A stretch of 37,595 nucleotides of DNA, from NCBI GenBank assembly GCA_902633655.1, contig CACPHA010000015.1, positions 1 through 37,595 of the forward strand, in the 5' to 3' direction. Position numbers and translations under genes: made by a program. This DNA comes from Paracoccaceae bacterium (GTDB taxonomy: Bacteria; Pseudomonadota; Alphaproteobacteria; Rhodobacterales; Rhodobacteraceae). Below are positions 8,146 to 16,205 of this stretch, piece by piece; the first letter of the stretch is position 1; each line of letters opens with the position of its first letter. A model generated the notes under the pieces. That model ran no database searches, was not told where the DNA came from, and saw only the letters and a list, made by a program, of their open reading frames with translations.

Positions 8146-9324
8146 ATGCCAATCAAAAATCGGTTCGGGCAACTTCATAAAGATATCATTGAATGGCGGC
8201 ATGATTTTCACCAACATCCTGAATTACTTTATGAAGTTCACAGAACCGCAAGTCGTGTTGCAGATTTGTTGCGTGATTTTGGTTGTAATAAAGTGATTGA
8301 AGCGGTTGGCCAAACTGGTGTCGTTGGCGTTATCACTGGTACTGAATCGAGCTCAGGTAAAGTTGTTGGCTTAAGAGCTGATATGGATGCTCTTCCCATA
8401 ATGGAAGAAGCAAATGTTGATTATGCTTCAAAAACTCCAGGTAAAATGCATGCCTGTGGTCATGATGGGCACACAGCAATGTTGCTGGGCGCCGCAAAAT
8501 ATTTATGCGAAACTCGAAATTTTAATGGTGAGGCAGTGGTAGTATTCCAACCTGCAGAGGAGGGGGGAGCAGGAGCTAAAGCTATGATCGATGAAGGATT
8601 GATGGAACGCTTTAAGATTCAGGAAATTTATGGAATGCATAACATGCCAGGCAGAGCAGTAGGTCAATTTGCAATATGTGCAGGGCCAATATTGGCATCA
8701 GCCGACAAATTTAAGGTCCAAATAACTGGGAAAGGAGGGCACGCAGCTGTCCCGCATGAAGCAATCGATACAACCTTGATTGCAGCACAGATTTTGGTCA
8801 ACCTGAACTTGATCGTCTCAAGATCGGTCGATCCTTTGAAGCGCGTTGTGATTACTGCTGGTACCTTTAAGACCGACAGTAATGCAGCAAACGTAATCGC
8901 ACATAGAGTTATTATGGAGGGTTCAGTAAGGTGTCTTGATGAAGATATGCGTGGCTTAGCGGAGAAGCGAGTGACGGAGGTCGTTGAAGGCATAGCCTTA
9001 GCACATGGTGCCAAGGTAAACCTAGTTTACGAAAGAGGTTATCCTGTTACAGTGAATCACGATGTGTCCACACAATATGCAATTGAAGTAGCTAAAGGCA
9101 TCTCAAATGATGTTGTAGAGAATGCTGATCCTATTATGCCTTCAGAGGACTTTTCATACATGTTGGAAGCCCGTCCCGGTGCTTTCATTTTCTTAGGCAA
9201 TGGAGACTCCGCAATGTGTCATCACCCTGAATATATTTTCGATGATAATGCCATTCCTTTTGGCTCAAGTTGGTACGCAGGAATTATAGAAGCTAGAATG
9301 CCGAACGGAAAATTCGAAAATTAA
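8146..9324 (+). CDS. M20 family amidohydrolase (hippurate / N-acyl-amino-acid hydrolase type)
   Basis: Cytoplasmic metal-dependent hydrolase that removes an acyl group from N-acylated amino acids or related amides. The 392 residues match the family length. Visible motifs are HDFHQHPELLYEV near residue 20, GLRADMDALPIMEE (metal-site Asp), HACGHDGHTAMLLGAA (Cys/His ligands), VVFQPAEEGGAGAKAMI (catalytic Glu-Glu), and GMHNMPG. A dimerisation domain with GGHAAVPHEAIDTT follows, and the C-terminal SEDFSYM and final HHPEYIFDD complete the site. All catalytic positions seem present. Divergence from the ketopantoate-reductase-like gene hints at a shared amide-substrate pathway, which is inference only. 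Confidence 0.9.
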   Translation: MPIKNRFGQLHKDIIEWRHDFHQHPELLYEVHRTASRVADLLRDFGCNKVIEAVGQTGVVGVITGTESSSGKVVGLRADMDALPIMEEANVDYASKTPGKMHACGHDGHTAMLLGAAKYLCETRNFNGEAVVVFQPAEEGGAGAKAMIDEGLMERFKIQEIYGMHNMPGRAVGQFAICAGPILASADKFKVQITGKGGHAAVPHEAIDTTLIAAQILVNLNLIVSRSVDPLKRVVITAGTFKTDSNAANVIAHRVIMEGSVRCLDEDMRGLAEKRVTEVVEGIALAHGAKVNLVYERGYPVTVNHDVSTQYAIEVAKGISNDVVENADPIMPSEDFSYMLEARPGAFIFLGNGDSAMCHHPEYIFDDNAIPFGSSWYAGIIEARMPNGKFEN

Positions 9325-9440
9325 TTTGCACTTATAACTTATACCAGTAGTTCAAAACGCTAAACGGAAATGACCGCTCCAGAGATAAAATCCCTGGAAG
9401 GTTCATTCTACTAATCCATTCGATTTCTACCGTCAACGCA

Positions 9441-9534
9441 GCGGGCTGCCCGTCCCGCAGTAAGTAAAGCTTCGTGTCATCGAGTTTAATCGATCAACGT
9501 TAGAGTTGTCGGCTTAATCCGTTACAACTCTAAC
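9441..9534. repeat. Cluster of three inverted repeats
   Basis: GCGGG/CCCGC (9441-9445 and 9454-9458), ATCGA/TCGAT (9479-9483 and 9490-9494), and a perfect 11-bp pair GTTAGAGTTGT/ACAACTCTAAC (9499-9509 and 9524-9534) with a 14-base spacer. No T-run follows the last one. Together they could form a folded RNA or a recombination or protein-binding site. The role is unknown. Confidence 0.6.
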
Positions 9535-9605
9535 TCACCTTCTGCCGATGGTTTTGTGCTTCAGGTTGCCCTTCGCTCGCTCGACCATCTATAACTCGCG
9601 ACTAC

Positions 9606-9790
9606 AACTTAGTTTCTCCTCAAACCCTATTGCTAAATCTTGTCGAAAACATGCCAAAAATACTTAATCATCAAATTTGATGAGGAAATTTCGGTTACCC
9701 CCAAATCAGTTCAAGAATTATGAAATCTTTGCTTTTACCTGTCTATAGATGGGCTCTGAATACATGGTTTATCAACGGTTTTATCCACAT
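9606..9790 (+). repeat. Repeat element copy A (shared with 18186-18352)
   Basis: Three blocks occur in the same order and orientation as in copy B: AACTTAGTTT (9606-9615), the identical 19-mer GAAATTTCGGTTACCCCCA (9685-9703), and the identical 14-mer GGTTTTATCCACAT (9777-9790). The sequence between blocks has diverged and the spacing differs. The last block contains TTATCCACA, the consensus DnaA box. Copies A and B flank the aldehyde dehydrogenase and the second ABC transporter. Confidence 0.7.
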
Positions 9791-10161
9791 AAAATTTTTA
9801 TATTCGGTTACAGTAATCAGTCAACAAACTTTTGTTTTGAATTTTTATTGTTCGCGCAGTATAGAACGTTGGATTTTTCCACTTGGTCTCTTTGGTAATT
9901 ACTTTACAAACTTGATCGACAGCGGAAAGGCGTACTTTATTTTATTTGAAGGTCTAAGCAAAAATGCATTAGAACAACATCGTCAAGCAGTTGTAATTTT
10001 TTTTATATAACGTCAGAGAATTCGCGAGTTTAATGTAGAAAGTACTTCAATCGAAAAAGCTTGGCTGAGTGCTATGAATCGCCAACCTATGTGGGCATTG
10101 GTTTTCTTTCATCCGGTCAAGAAATAAAATAACAACCGGCCTAGAACTGAGGACTGAACCG

Positions 10162-11589
10162 ATGGAAAATCTAAAAAATTTTTATATAAACGGCACCTGG
10201 GTCAAGCCCTCGTCGAAAACAACGATGCGAGTTTTAAATCCAGCGAATGAAACTCAGGTCGGTTTTATCGGCTTAGCAGACGAGGACGATGTGAATTCTG
10301 CTGTTGAAGCCGCTTATTCTGCATTTAAAGGCTTTTCACAATCAAGCAAAGCGGATCGCCTAGAATTATTACTTAATGTAAAATCAATAACGGAAAGACG
10401 ATTAGAGGAGCTTGCGCAGGCGATGTGCTTAGAAATGGGAGCTCCAATAACAATGGCAAGAGATGCACAAGCTGACGCTGCCATTGGGCACCTTGACGGT
10501 TTCATTGAAGCACTTAAGAATCATCAAGAGCGAACTAGGCTCAAAAATGGTGACATATTAATACGCGAACCAATTGGAATTTGCGGTCTAATAACCCCTT
10601 GGAATTGGCCAATGAACCAAATAACGCTAAAAGTTCTGCCTGCCTTAGCGACTGGTTGCACTTGCATCCTGAAACCTAGTGAACACACTCCTATTTCTGC
10701 TATGCTGTATGCTGAAATTTTACATGAATCTGGCTACCCGCCTGGTGTTTTTAATCTCATTCAAGGAGATGGTGGAACGGCTGGAGCAGCAATGTCTAAG
10801 CACCCTAAAATTGAGATGATGTCTTTTACGGGTTCCACAAGAGCGGGTAAAGCCGTTACATGTGATGCGGCTGACACAGTAAAACGGGTAACCTTGGAAC
10901 TAGGAGGTAAATCTCCAAACCTTGTATTCTCCGACTGCGATCTTGAAGAGCGAGTGACGGCTTCAGTGGCGGAATGTATGTTTAATAGTGGGCAATCTTG
11001 TGATGCTCCGACTCGTCTTCTAGTGCAAAAAGAATGTTATGAAAAAGTTTTATTAATAGCAAAAACGGCAGCTGAAAATACCAAAATTGGTAATCCAGAA
11101 ATTGAGGGTGATCATATTGGGCCATTATTTGATGAGATCCAATTCGCAAGGGTTCAAAAAATGATTCAACAAGGTATAGATGAGGGAGCTACGTTGCTGG
11201 CAGGAGGACTGGGTAAACCAGTGGGTTTTGAGACTGGTTGGTTTACTAAGCCAACTATTTTTTGCAATGTTTCTAATAACATGCGTCTTGCCCGCGAAGA
11301 AATATTTGGTCCGGTACTAGTAATTATCCCATTCGAAGATGAGCAGGATGCTATTAACATAGCAAATGATACGCCATATGGTTTGGCTGCATATATACAA
11401 ACAGGAGATATTGATCGCGCGGAACGCGTTGCAGCTAAATTAAGAGCTGGCGCGGTACACATAAATGGTGGGGGCATAGAATATGGAACACCCTTTGGTG
11501 GTTATAAACAATCTGGCAATGGTCGTGAAGGGGGTGTGATGGGAATTGAGGATTATCTCGAAACGAAAAGTTTGCACGGCTTGAATTAA
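10162..11589 (+). CDS. NAD(P)-dependent aldehyde dehydrogenase
   Basis: Cytoplasmic ALDH-superfamily enzyme that oxidises an aldehyde to a carboxylic acid. The 475 residues match the family. Key residues are visible: the oxyanion Asn148 in TPWNWP, Lys171 in LKPSE, the general base Glu246 in ELGGKSP, and the catalytic Cys280 in NSGQSCDAP. The EEIFGPVL segment near residue 380 and the C-terminal PFGGYKQSGNGREGG are also typical. It stands alone between two long non-coding stretches, with an upstream CTGAGGA as ribosome binding site. It is inside the segment bounded by the two repeat copies and precedes ABC system 2, so it may process what that transporter imports. The substrate is unknown. Confidence 0.9.
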   Translation: MENLKNFYINGTWVKPSSKTTMRVLNPANETQVGFIGLADEDDVNSAVEAAYSAFKGFSQSSKADRLELLLNVKSITERRLEELAQAMCLEMGAPITMARDAQADAAIGHLDGFIEALKNHQERTRLKNGDILIREPIGICGLITPWNWPMNQITLKVLPALATGCTCILKPSEHTPISAMLYAEILHESGYPPGVFNLIQGDGGTAGAAMSKHPKIEMMSFTGSTRAGKAVTCDAADTVKRVTLELGGKSPNLVFSDCDLEERVTASVAECMFNSGQSCDAPTRLLVQKECYEKVLLIAKTAAENTKIGNPEIEGDHIGPLFDEIQFARVQKMIQQGIDEGATLLAGGLGKPVGFETGWFTKPTIFCNVSNNMRLAREEIFGPVLVIIPFEDEQDAINIANDTPYGLAAYIQTGDIDRAERVAAKLRAGAVHINGGGIEYGTPFGGYKQSGNGREGGVMGIEDYLETKSLHGLN

Positions 11590-12445
11590 TATTTGGACAT
11601 ATTCTTACCCCCTTTCGAAAGTTTGGAGTAATTGTGGTGCCAGATAGCCTCAAAATTGGTTTTTAATCATTTCAATCTGCGAAAACCCGCCGCTGTTATA
11701 GCTCGCCACAATGTAAGCGTTCTATAAAGTTTTAAATCACCATCCAAACTTTGTTGGGATGTTATTCTTGCGTTAAGAGCGATCCATTTGCCAAACGCAG
11801 TAGCATTGCCCGCGGTTAGAGAGCCGTTACCAACTTCTCTAACCGTGGGAACATGTTTCTAAAAAATGCCGTCTGAAAAAAAATCCTTAATACATATCCA
11901 TTGTTTTCTGGCAGAAACTTCAAATCGGTAACAGATATTACTAATTTTTCGTTTAAATATATGCTACTTTTTTTTATTGCTGTTCTCAACGTTGCATCTC
12001 CTATCTCAATAATTTGAAAACCTGTTGGAGAAAATTTAAATGTTTCGAGAAAAAGTGATACTTTTATACTATTTTCTCATAACGCTTTCGCTTTTTTCTA
12101 AAGCCTTTTGAGTAAGGATTCGATGACCATGCAAAAGAACAAGGCAGTGTATATGTAGATATTTAAAGCCATAGAATAACGTAAGATACTCGGTATTTGG
12201 TCATAAAGGTTTTGTTATAAATAGTGCGTCTGGCAATTCCCACAAATCCTTTTATTTCAATTCACGAAACGACTTTTGGCTAATATTACTTTGAAAGAAT
12301 ACTCGCAAATCAGGAGCTTCTGTTAGCAGTAATTGGTAATTTTAAAATACACCAACTGTGAAATAAAATTAAGATAATAAATACACTTCCTTTTTCCCAA
12401 AAGGCCTAATATCGTATGCGTATAAACACTATCAGGGAGAAAAAC
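11590..12445. other. Long intergenic region before ABC system 2
   Basis: About 850 bases with no supported gene on either strand. It contains one strong stem-loop (11809-11849) and otherwise AT-rich sequence with many stop codons in all frames. The promoter of ABC system 2 should lie in its last few hundred bases, but I could not define it. The end carries the ribosome binding site AGGGAGA (12434-12440). Confidence 0.45.
11809..11849. repeat. 14-bp stem-loop, non-coding
   Basis: Left arm CCCGCGGTTAGAGA (11809-11822) pairs with TCTCTAACCGTGGG (11836-11849): 13 Watson-Crick pairs and one G-T, with a 13-base loop. It lies about 220 bases after the aldehyde dehydrogenase stop and has no U-run directly after it, so it is not a textbook terminator. 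It could be a structured RNA or a transcript 3' end. Confidence 0.6.
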
Positions 12446-13630
12446 ATGAGAAAACTGCTTTTGGCGACTACCGCCGTGGCTCTTACTGCTGGGATTGCCT
12501 CCGCAGAAGATATAAAAATTGGTGTAATTCTAGGGTTCACAGGTCCGATTGAATCTCTTACACCTCCAATGGCTCAGGGAGCCGAATTGGCTATGGCTGA
12601 AGTTAGTGACAGTGGTGCCCTATTGGGTGGTTCAACAGTCACGTCTGTTCGTGGAGATTCCACTTGTATTGATTCTGGAGCTGCCACCGCTGTAGCAGAA
12701 CGTCAAATAACATCTGATGGTGTTAAAGGAATTATGGGGGCGGACTGCTCTGGTGTTACAGGAGCAATTTTATCAAACGTGGCATTAGCAAATGGCATGG
12801 TGATGATTTCTCCGTCCGCGACTTCGCCAGGTCTTTCAACCGCTGAAGATAATGGTTTGTTTTTCCGTACAGCACCATCTGACGCTCGCCAAGGTGTGGT
12901 CATGACAGAAGTGCTCATGGAAAATGGCATACAAGAAGTAGCGGTCACATATACCAATAACGATTACGGAAAAGGTTTGGCCGATAGTTTTCAAGCAGCA
13001 TTTGAAGCTGCGGGTGGTACAGTTACAATTAACGCCGCCCACGAAGATGGTAAGGCTGATTACTCAGCTGAAATTGGGGCACTAGCCGCGGCTGGTGGTG
13101 AACGATTGGTTGTTGCCGGTTACGTTGATCAAGGAGGATCTGGTATTGTACGTGCGGCCTTAGATTCCGGCGCATTTGATACGTTTCATTTCCCTGATGG
13201 TATGATCTCAGCAACTTTAGTTAATAACTTTGGTTCTGAGATTGATGGGTCAACAGGTCAGGTTCCTGGTACAAATAGTGCAGGCGCTGGTTTGTTTGCT
13301 TCAATGAGCTCCGATGCTGGGTTCGATGGTACTGCACCATTCGTCGCAGAATCTTATGACGCTGCTGCACTTATCATGTTGGCTATGCAATCTGCTGGTT
13401 CGTCAGATCCTACGGTATACAAAGATCATGTAATGGATGTTGCAAATGCGCCTGGCTTGAAGATAGCGCCTGGTCAATTAGGATTAGCATTGAAGGCAGT
13501 GGCTGCAGGCATTGACGTTGATTATGATGGAGCATCTGCAGTTGAGCTAATTGGCCCAGGAGAGTCAGCTGGTAATTACCGTCAGGTTAAATTTGAGGGC
13601 GGAGCTGAAGTGACTGTTAAATACAGATAA
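12446..13630 (+). CDS. Periplasmic substrate-binding protein of HAAT-type ABC transporter (system 2)
   Basis: This periplasmic solute-binding protein feeds the LivGFHM-type complex encoded directly downstream. The start is the ATG at 12446, 5 bases after AGGGAGA; an upstream frame would add ten residues before the obvious signal peptide. The signal is MRKLLLATTAVALTAGIASA, with cleavage before EDIKIGVILGFTGP, which is the typical mature start of this family. Other expected features are the GDSTCIDSGAATAVAE and GIMGADCSG region, the first-lobe SPSATSPGLS binding loop, and YTNNDYGKGLA at the lobe switch. The length of about 394 residues is normal. The protein is rich in Gly and Ala and its codons look more conserved than its surroundings, consistent with high expression. 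The ligand is unknown. Confidence 0.9.
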   Translation: MRKLLLATTAVALTAGIASAEDIKIGVILGFTGPIESLTPPMAQGAELAMAEVSDSGALLGGSTVTSVRGDSTCIDSGAATAVAERQITSDGVKGIMGADCSGVTGAILSNVALANGMVMISPSATSPGLSTAEDNGLFFRTAPSDARQGVVMTEVLMENGIQEVAVTYTNNDYGKGLADSFQAAFEAAGGTVTINAAHEDGKADYSAEIGALAAAGGERLVVAGYVDQGGSGIVRAALDSGAFDTFHFPDGMISATLVNNFGSEIDGSTGQVPGTNSAGAGLFASMSSDAGFDGTAPFVAESYDAAALIMLAMQSAGSSDPTVYKDHVMDVANAPGLKIAPGQLGLALKAVAAGIDVDYDGASAVELIGPGESAGNYRQVKFEGGAEVTVKYR

Positions 13631-13648
13631 AGAATTGAAAAAATGCTT

Positions 13649-13677
13649 ACAGCCTCGCTTTTGAGCGAGGCTGTTTT
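13649..13677 (+). terminator. Hairpin after binding-protein gene (system 2)
   Basis: A perfect 11-bp stem ACAGCCTCGCT (13649-13659) and AGCGAGGCTGT (13664-13674) with a 4-base loop, ending in TTTT. It has the form of an intrinsic terminator but sits between the binding-protein gene and its ATPase gene, so it probably acts as a leaky terminator that sets subunit ratios. Confidence 0.8.
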
Positions 13678-13702
13678 CATATTGAAGTAACGAGGATTAA
13701 GA

Positions 13703-14479
13703 ATGATAAGGGTTGAAAACCTTCATCGTCACTTTGGCGGCTTTCGTGCCGTAGACGGATCTTCGATAGAAATAAAAGAGGGATCGATTACAGGCCTAAT
13801 TGGTCCTAATGGAGCCGGTAAAACAACATTGTTTAACGTTGTTGCTGGTGGACTGCCGCCAACATCTGGACAGGTTACCATGAACGGAGAAGATATCACT
13901 GGTAAGCCCCCTCACGAATTATTTCATAAGGGCCTATTGCGAACATTTCAGATACCGCATGAATTTTCATCCATGACCGTACTTGAAAATCTCATGATGG
14001 TTCCTGGTGGTCAAACTGGGGAAAATCTTTGGAACACATGGTTTAAGCGTACACGCATATCACGAGAAGAGCTTGAGCTTGCAGCGAAGGCTGATGAGGT
14101 GCTTGAGTTTTTGACTATTGACCACCTTAAAAATGAAAAAGCAGGCAACCTGTCAGGGGGACAGAAAAAACTCCTTGAACTAGGTCGAACTATGATGGTG
14201 GACGCAAAAATAGTCTTCCTAGACGAAGTCGGTGCAGGTGTTAATCGTACCCTTTTGAATACTATTGGCGATGCTATATTACGACTTAATAAAGAGCGTG
14301 GCTACACCTTCTGTATGATTGAGCACGATATGGAGTTTATAGGAAAGTTATGTGATCCAATCATAGTAATGGCCGAAGGTAAGGTCCTTACAAAGGGTAC
14401 CATAGAGGAAATAAAGGCCAACGAGCAAGTGATCGAAGCTTATTTAGGCACTGGACTCAAGAATAAAGGAGTTTCATAG
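13703..14479 (+). CDS. livG: LivG-like ABC transporter ATPase (system 2)
   Basis: ATP-hydrolysing subunit of ABC system 2, 258 residues. Motifs: Walker A GPNGAGKTT near residue 35, Q-loop LRTFQIPHEFSSMTVLENL, the standard signature LSGGQKK, Walker B VFLDEVGAGVN (DEV in place of DEP, a variation found in some members), and the switch IEHDMEFIGKLCD with its His. The ribosome binding site CGAGGA lies 7 bases before the ATG. Its TAG stop shares one base with the GTG start of the next gene, so the two ATPases are translationally coupled. Confidence 0.9.
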   Translation: MIRVENLHRHFGGFRAVDGSSIEIKEGSITGLIGPNGAGKTTLFNVVAGGLPPTSGQVTMNGEDITGKPPHELFHKGLLRTFQIPHEFSSMTVLENLMMVPGGQTGENLWNTWFKRTRISREELELAAKADEVLEFLTIDHLKNEKAGNLSGGQKKLLELGRTMMVDAKIVFLDEVGAGVNRTLLNTIGDAILRLNKERGYTFCMIEHDMEFIGKLCDPIIVMAEGKVLTKGTIEEIKANEQVIEAYLGTGLKNKGVS

Positions 14480-15192
14480 TGTCAGAGCCTTTTTTGATTG
14501 GCGAAGGGATGACCGGTGGGTATGGTACTGGAGCGGACATATTACATGATTGTACTGTTGCCATTGATGCTGGTCAGATAGCTGTGATAGTAGGTCCGAA
14601 TGGGGCCGGCAAATCTACCGCGATGAAAGCTATTTTTGGAATGCTGGAGATTCACCGAGGTTTTGTTCGGCTGGATGGCGAAGATATAAGCGCACTTTCA
14701 CCACAAGATCGAGTAGCCAAAGGCATGGCTTTTGTACCACAAACGGCAAATGTTTTTACATCTTTGACTGTGGAAGAAAACCTAGAAATGGGAGCATTTC
14801 TTAGACGCGATGATATTGCCGTAACGATGAGGCAGGTATATGAACTTTTTCCAATTCTCAGTGAAAAGCGCAAGCAAGCAGCAGGAGAATTGTCAGGCGG
14901 TCAAAGGCAACAAGTGGCGGTTGGGCGCGCATTAATGACTAAACCCAAAGTTTTAATGCTTGATGAGCCAACGGCCGGTGTTTCGCCTATAGTTATGGAC
15001 GAACTATTTGATCGTATAATTGAAGTTGCTAAAACTGGAATTTCAATTTTGATGGTGGAGCAAAATGCGCGTCAAGCTCTTTCGATAGCTGATAAAGGTT
15101 ACGTGTTAGTTCAAGGTACTAATAGATTCACTGACACAGGGGCTGCACTTCTAGCGGATCCAGAGGTTCGAAAATCATTTTTAGGTGGATGA
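14479..15192 (+). CDS. livF: LivF-like ABC transporter ATPase (system 2)
   Basis: Second ATPase subunit of system 2, 237 residues, the usual LivF length. It shows Walker A GPNGAGKST, the FVPQTANVFTSLTVEENLEMGAF region typical of LivF, signature LSGGQRQ, Walker B LMLDEPTAGVSP, and the LivF-type switch MVEQNARQAL with Gln. The start is GTG at 14479, preceded by AAAGGAG (14465-14471); no ATG fits in frame. The last four bases overlap the start of the next permease gene, again implying coupling. Confidence 0.9.
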   Translation: MSEPFLIGEGMTGGYGTGADILHDCTVAIDAGQIAVIVGPNGAGKSTAMKAIFGMLEIHRGFVRLDGEDISALSPQDRVAKGMAFVPQTANVFTSLTVEENLEMGAFLRRDDIAVTMRQVYELFPILSEKRKQAAGELSGGQRQQVAVGRALMTKPKVLMLDEPTAGVSPIVMDELFDRIIEVAKTGISILMVEQNARQALSIADKGYVLVQGTNRFTDTGAALLADPEVRKSFLGG

Positions 15193-16205
15193 TGATTGAT
15201 ATTTTAAATGCCATGGTCGTACTCTCAAACTACGTGCTTATTCCTGCAATTGCCTATGGGAGCCAATTGGCTTTAGGCGCTTTAGGTGTAACTTTAATCT
15301 ATGGAATTTTGCGTTTTTCAAATTTTGCGCACGGCGATACAATGGCATTTGGTGCTATGGTAACAATCTTATTCACTTGGCTTTTCCAAAGCTGGGGAAT
15401 TACGCTTGGTTTTTTGCCTACTGCATTGCTGGGAATTCCATTTGGTATAATTGCAACGGCAGCTTTATTGCTTGCTACAGATAAATTAGTATATCAGTTT
15501 TATCGTCGGCAAAAAGCAGACCCAGTTATTTTAGTTATTGTTTCCATGGGGGTAATGTTCGTAATGAACGGCTTAGTTCGTTTCATTATAGGTCCGAACG
15601 ATCAACGTTTTTCAGATGGTGAGCGTTTTATCATTTCAGCCAGAGAGTTTAAAACACTTACTGGTCTCAAAGAAGGCTTAGCTTTCAAAACAACTCAGGG
15701 AATTACAATTGTTACTGCGATTATACTCGTCCTAGTCTTGTTTTGGTTTCTTAACCGTACCCGCACTGGAAAATCTATGCGTGCATTTTCGGATAATGAA
15801 GATTTGGCACTTTTATCCGGCATCAATCCAGATAAAGTCGTAATGGTAACCTGGATAATTGTAGCGGGTCTGGCAGCAACCGCCGGTGCGCTTTATGGAT
15901 TAGATAAATCTTTTAAACCCTTCATATTTTTGCAACTTTTACTCCCTATATTTGCCTCAGCAATTGTTGGCGGTCTAGGAAATCCAATCGGAGCAATTGC
16001 CGGAGGGTTTGTTATTGCATTTTCAGAAGTTCTGATAACTTACCCTTTAAAGAAAGTTCTAAAATACTTAATGCCCGAGCAATTGGAACCAAGCGGCTTG
16101 GTGCAATTACTCTCGACGGATTATAAATTTGCCGTGAGTTTTACTATTTTAATTATCGTTCTTCTATTTAGACCGACTGGTTTGTTTAAAGGAAAATCAG
16201 TATGA
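15189..16205 (+). CDS. livH: LivH-like permease (system 2)
   Basis: Inner-membrane permease of system 2, 338 residues with about eight to nine hydrophobic helices. Hallmarks are the early YGSQLALGALGVTLIYGILRFSNFAHGD region with the conserved NFAHG, the VSMGVMFVMNGLVRFIIGP segment, a cytoplasmic coupling loop containing RAFSDNEDLALLSGINPDKV, and the closing GGLGNPIGAIAGGFVIAFSE region. It is longer than LivH of system 1, mainly between helices. Its ATG overlaps the previous stop, and its own stop overlaps the ATG of the LivM gene by four bases (ATGA). Confidence 0.9.
   Translation: MMIDILNAMVVLSNYVLIPAIAYGSQLALGALGVTLIYGILRFSNFAHGDTMAFGAMVTILFTWLFQSWGITLGFLPTALLGIPFGIIATAALLLATDKLVYQFYRRQKADPVILVIVSMGVMFVMNGLVRFIIGPNDQRFSDGERFIISAREFKTLTGLKEGLAFKTTQGITIVTAIILVLVLFWFLNRTRTGKSMRAFSDNEDLALLSGINPDKVVMVTWIIVAGLAATAGALYGLDKSFKPFIFLQLLLPIFASAIVGGLGNPIGAIAGGFVIAFSEVLITYPLKKVLKYLMPEQLEPSGLVQLLSTDYKFAVSFTILIIVLLFRPTGLFKGKSV

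Larger units (their letters stand above)
9325..10161. other. Long non-coding stretch with hairpins and a repeat element
   Basis: More than 800 bases without a supported gene. It holds three consecutive inverted repeats (9441-9458, 9479-9494, 9499-9534) and one copy of an element shared with 18186-18352, including a consensus DnaA-box-like TTATCCACA (9781-9789). A 96-codon frame at 9720-10010 has irregular composition and no family resemblance, so I did not call it. The segment 10040-10127 can be read as FNVESTSIEKAWLSAMNRQ and onward, which looks protein-like, but it is too short to assign and may be a relic. Confidence 0.5.

Noticed and set aside
9499-9534. Possible integron attC site
   Set aside because: The arms form a perfect inverted repeat but do not match the GTTRRRY/RYYYAAC core pattern, and no integrase or cassette array is present.
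9720-10010. 96-codon plus-strand frame in the intergenic stretch
   Set aside because: It overlaps the repeat element's last block, has no ribosome binding site and an irregular mix of Phe, Ile and Trp typical of chance frames in AT-rich DNA.
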